NCBI GenBank assembly: GCA_016219075.1
Contig: JACRCJ010000036.1
Location: 1-14,400, forward strand
Source: Deltaproteobacteria bacterium
GTDB lineage: Bacteria > Desulfobacterota > GWC2-55-46
Length of the DNA: 14,400 bases
Reading direction: 5' to 3'
This document shows, one piece after another, positions 13,337 through 14,400 of this stretch. The stretch's first letter is position 1. Each line of letters begins with the position of its first letter. The position numbers and the translations under genes are program-made. The notes beneath the pieces are model-generated. The model saw nothing but the letters and a program-made list of their open reading frames with translations. It had not been told where the DNA came from and made no database searches.

Positions 13337-14400
13337 ATGTATTACGCCTCGGACCTCCCTATAGAAGAGATCATCCCGGATATCCGCCGCGCTCTGGCCC
13401 ATGGGACGGATGTCGTGATAGAGGCTCCTCCCGGCGCCGGGAAGACCACGATAGTCCCGCTCGCTCTTCTTGACGAGCCGTGGCTCGCCGGCGGGCGCAT
13501 CATAATGCTCGAGCCCAGAAGGCTTGCGGCGAGGGCCGCGGCGGCGCGGATGTCGGAACTCCTCGGCGAAGAGGCGGGCGCGACCGTCGGGTACCGCACG
13601 CGCCTTGACACCATGGTGGGGCCTTCCACGAGGATAGAGGTCGTCACCGAAGGGGTACTGACAAGGTTTCTTCAGAACGACCCGTCCCTCAAAGGGATAG
13701 GCTGCGTCATATTCGACGAGTACCACGAAAGAAGCCTGCAGGCGGACCTCGGGCTTGCCCTAACGATAGAGTCGCGCTCCGTTTTAAGGGAAGACCTGAG
13801 GATAGTCGTGATGTCGGCCACCATTGACGGCTCCGAGGTGTCGGCCCTTCTCGGGGGCGCGCCGGTATTAAGAAGTTCCGGCAGGACCTTTCCGGTTACC
13901 GTGCGCTACATGCCTCAGTCCCCGCAGCCGGTACGCGGCGAAGCGCTTGCCGGGCCCGCGTTCATCTCAAGGGTGACAGGGGCCGTCCTTACGGCCCTCA
14001 AGGAGGAGCCTGGCAGTATCCTCGTCTTTCTTCCAGGCAGCGGTGAGATAAAACGGGTCGAGGCCGCGCTCAGGGGAAAAGACCTCCCGCCTGAAGTTCA
14101 GGTCGCCGCTCTCTACGGGGACCTCTCCAAAGAGGCGCAGGACCAGGCCATAAGGCCGTCGGGGCCTGGGAAAAGGAAAGTAGTCCTGGCCACATCGATA
14201 GCCGAGACAAGCCTTACCATAGAAGGCGTGCGGGTCGTCATAGACGGGGGGCTCAAACGGGTGCAGCGTTTTTCACCGTCCACCGGCATGAGCCGTCTTG
14301 AGACGGTCAGGGTCACGAAGGACTCGGCGGTGCAGAGGAGCGGGAGGGCGGGGCGCACCGGACCGGGGGTGTCGATACGGCTGTGGTCAGACGGCGAGAC
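13337..14400 (+). CDS. hrpB: ATP-dependent helicase HrpB (partial, C-terminus beyond window)
   Basis: First 354 residues of a DEAH-type RNA helicase of the HrpB family. Walker A PPGAGKTT (31-38), LEPRRLAARAAAARM (58-72, motif Ia), DEYHERS (127-133; many HrpB proteins have DEFHER), SAT (160-162), FLPGSGEI in helicase domain 2, SIAETSLTIEGVRVVIDGG, and motif VI QRSGRAGRTGPG are all visible. The start MYYASDLPIEEIIPDIRRAL matches the usual beginning of HrpB just before the helicase core. There is no convincing Shine-Dalgarno. TATCAT (13325-13330) 6 bases before the ATG could be a -10 giving a leaderless mRNA, but its -35 is poor. In bacteria HrpB is usually not essential, and its RNA target is poorly known. 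Confidence 0.95.
   Translation, partial: MYYASDLPIEEIIPDIRRALAHGTDVVIEAPPGAGKTTIVPLALLDEPWLAGGRIIMLEPRRLAARAAAARMSELLGEEAGATVGYRTRLDTMVGPSTRIEVVTEGVLTRFLQNDPSLKGIGCVIFDEYHERSLQADLGLALTIESRSVLREDLRIVVMSATIDGSEVSALLGGAPVLRSSGRTFPVTVRYMPQSPQPVRGEALAGPAFISRVTGAVLTALKEEPGSILVFLPGSGEIKRVEAALRGKDLPPEVQVAALYGDLSKEAQDQAIRPSGPGKRKVVLATSIAETSLTIEGVRVVIDGGLKRVQRFSPSTGMSRLETVRVTKDSAVQRSGRAGRTGPGVSIRLWSDGE

Overview
The window is from a Gram-negative-type bacterium of moderately high GC. AGG (Arg) and ATA (Ile) codons are frequent. That usage, a hybrid kinase with a Cache sensor, orphan chemotaxis-type genes and a probable selenoprotein fit a deltaproteobacterial (Desulfobacterota-like) or Nitrospirota-like lineage. 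I cannot fix the taxon from sequence alone; it is probably a chromosomal segment.

Layout: (1) 1-1715, minus strand: the 5' part of a P-type cation ATPase of the Na,K/Ca (P2) type, carrying an N-terminal PTS EIIA-like domain; it runs off the left edge. (2) 1716-2042: a divergent intergenic region holding a repeat element and a good sigma70 promoter for the next operon. (3) 2043-6254, plus strand: a three-gene operon of a CheR-type methyltransferase, a 978-aa membrane hybrid histidine kinase (Cache-HAMP-coiled coil-PAS-HisKA-HATPase-REC) and a short exported rhodanese whose frame is interrupted by one TGA. That TGA sits inside the catalytic loop where relatives have cysteine and is followed by a bacterial SECIS-like hairpin, so I call the gene a selenoprotein. 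(4) 6255-6499: a terminator-like hairpin, then a TATAAT box followed by a 16-bp perfect hairpin. (5) 6500-7609: a DUF155 / RMD1-family membrane-anchored protein. (6) 7783-9684: the FtsH AAA protease, with a promoter so close that the mRNA may be leaderless. (7) 9834-10544: a NarL/LuxR-type response regulator whose Shine-Dalgarno sequence lies in a hairpin arm. (8) 10760-11128: a degenerate stand-alone receiver domain. (9) 11223-13211: a methyl-accepting chemotaxis-type receptor. (10) 13337 to the right edge: the N-terminal part of the HrpB helicase.

The cheR/kinase/rhodanese operon, the two response-regulator genes and the receptor form a signalling-rich neighbourhood without cheA, cheW, cheB or cheY. 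FtsH and HrpB are housekeeping genes. A short intergenic repeat family with a GC hairpin and the core AGAACGTTAAAAA occurs at three places (1813-1955, 7606-7660, 11144-11190).

The strongest candidate for something little described is the exported Cys-Thr-Sec rhodanese (5844-6254) co-transcribed with a sensor kinase. Next come the EIIA-ATPase fusion, the repeat family and several 5'-leader structures.
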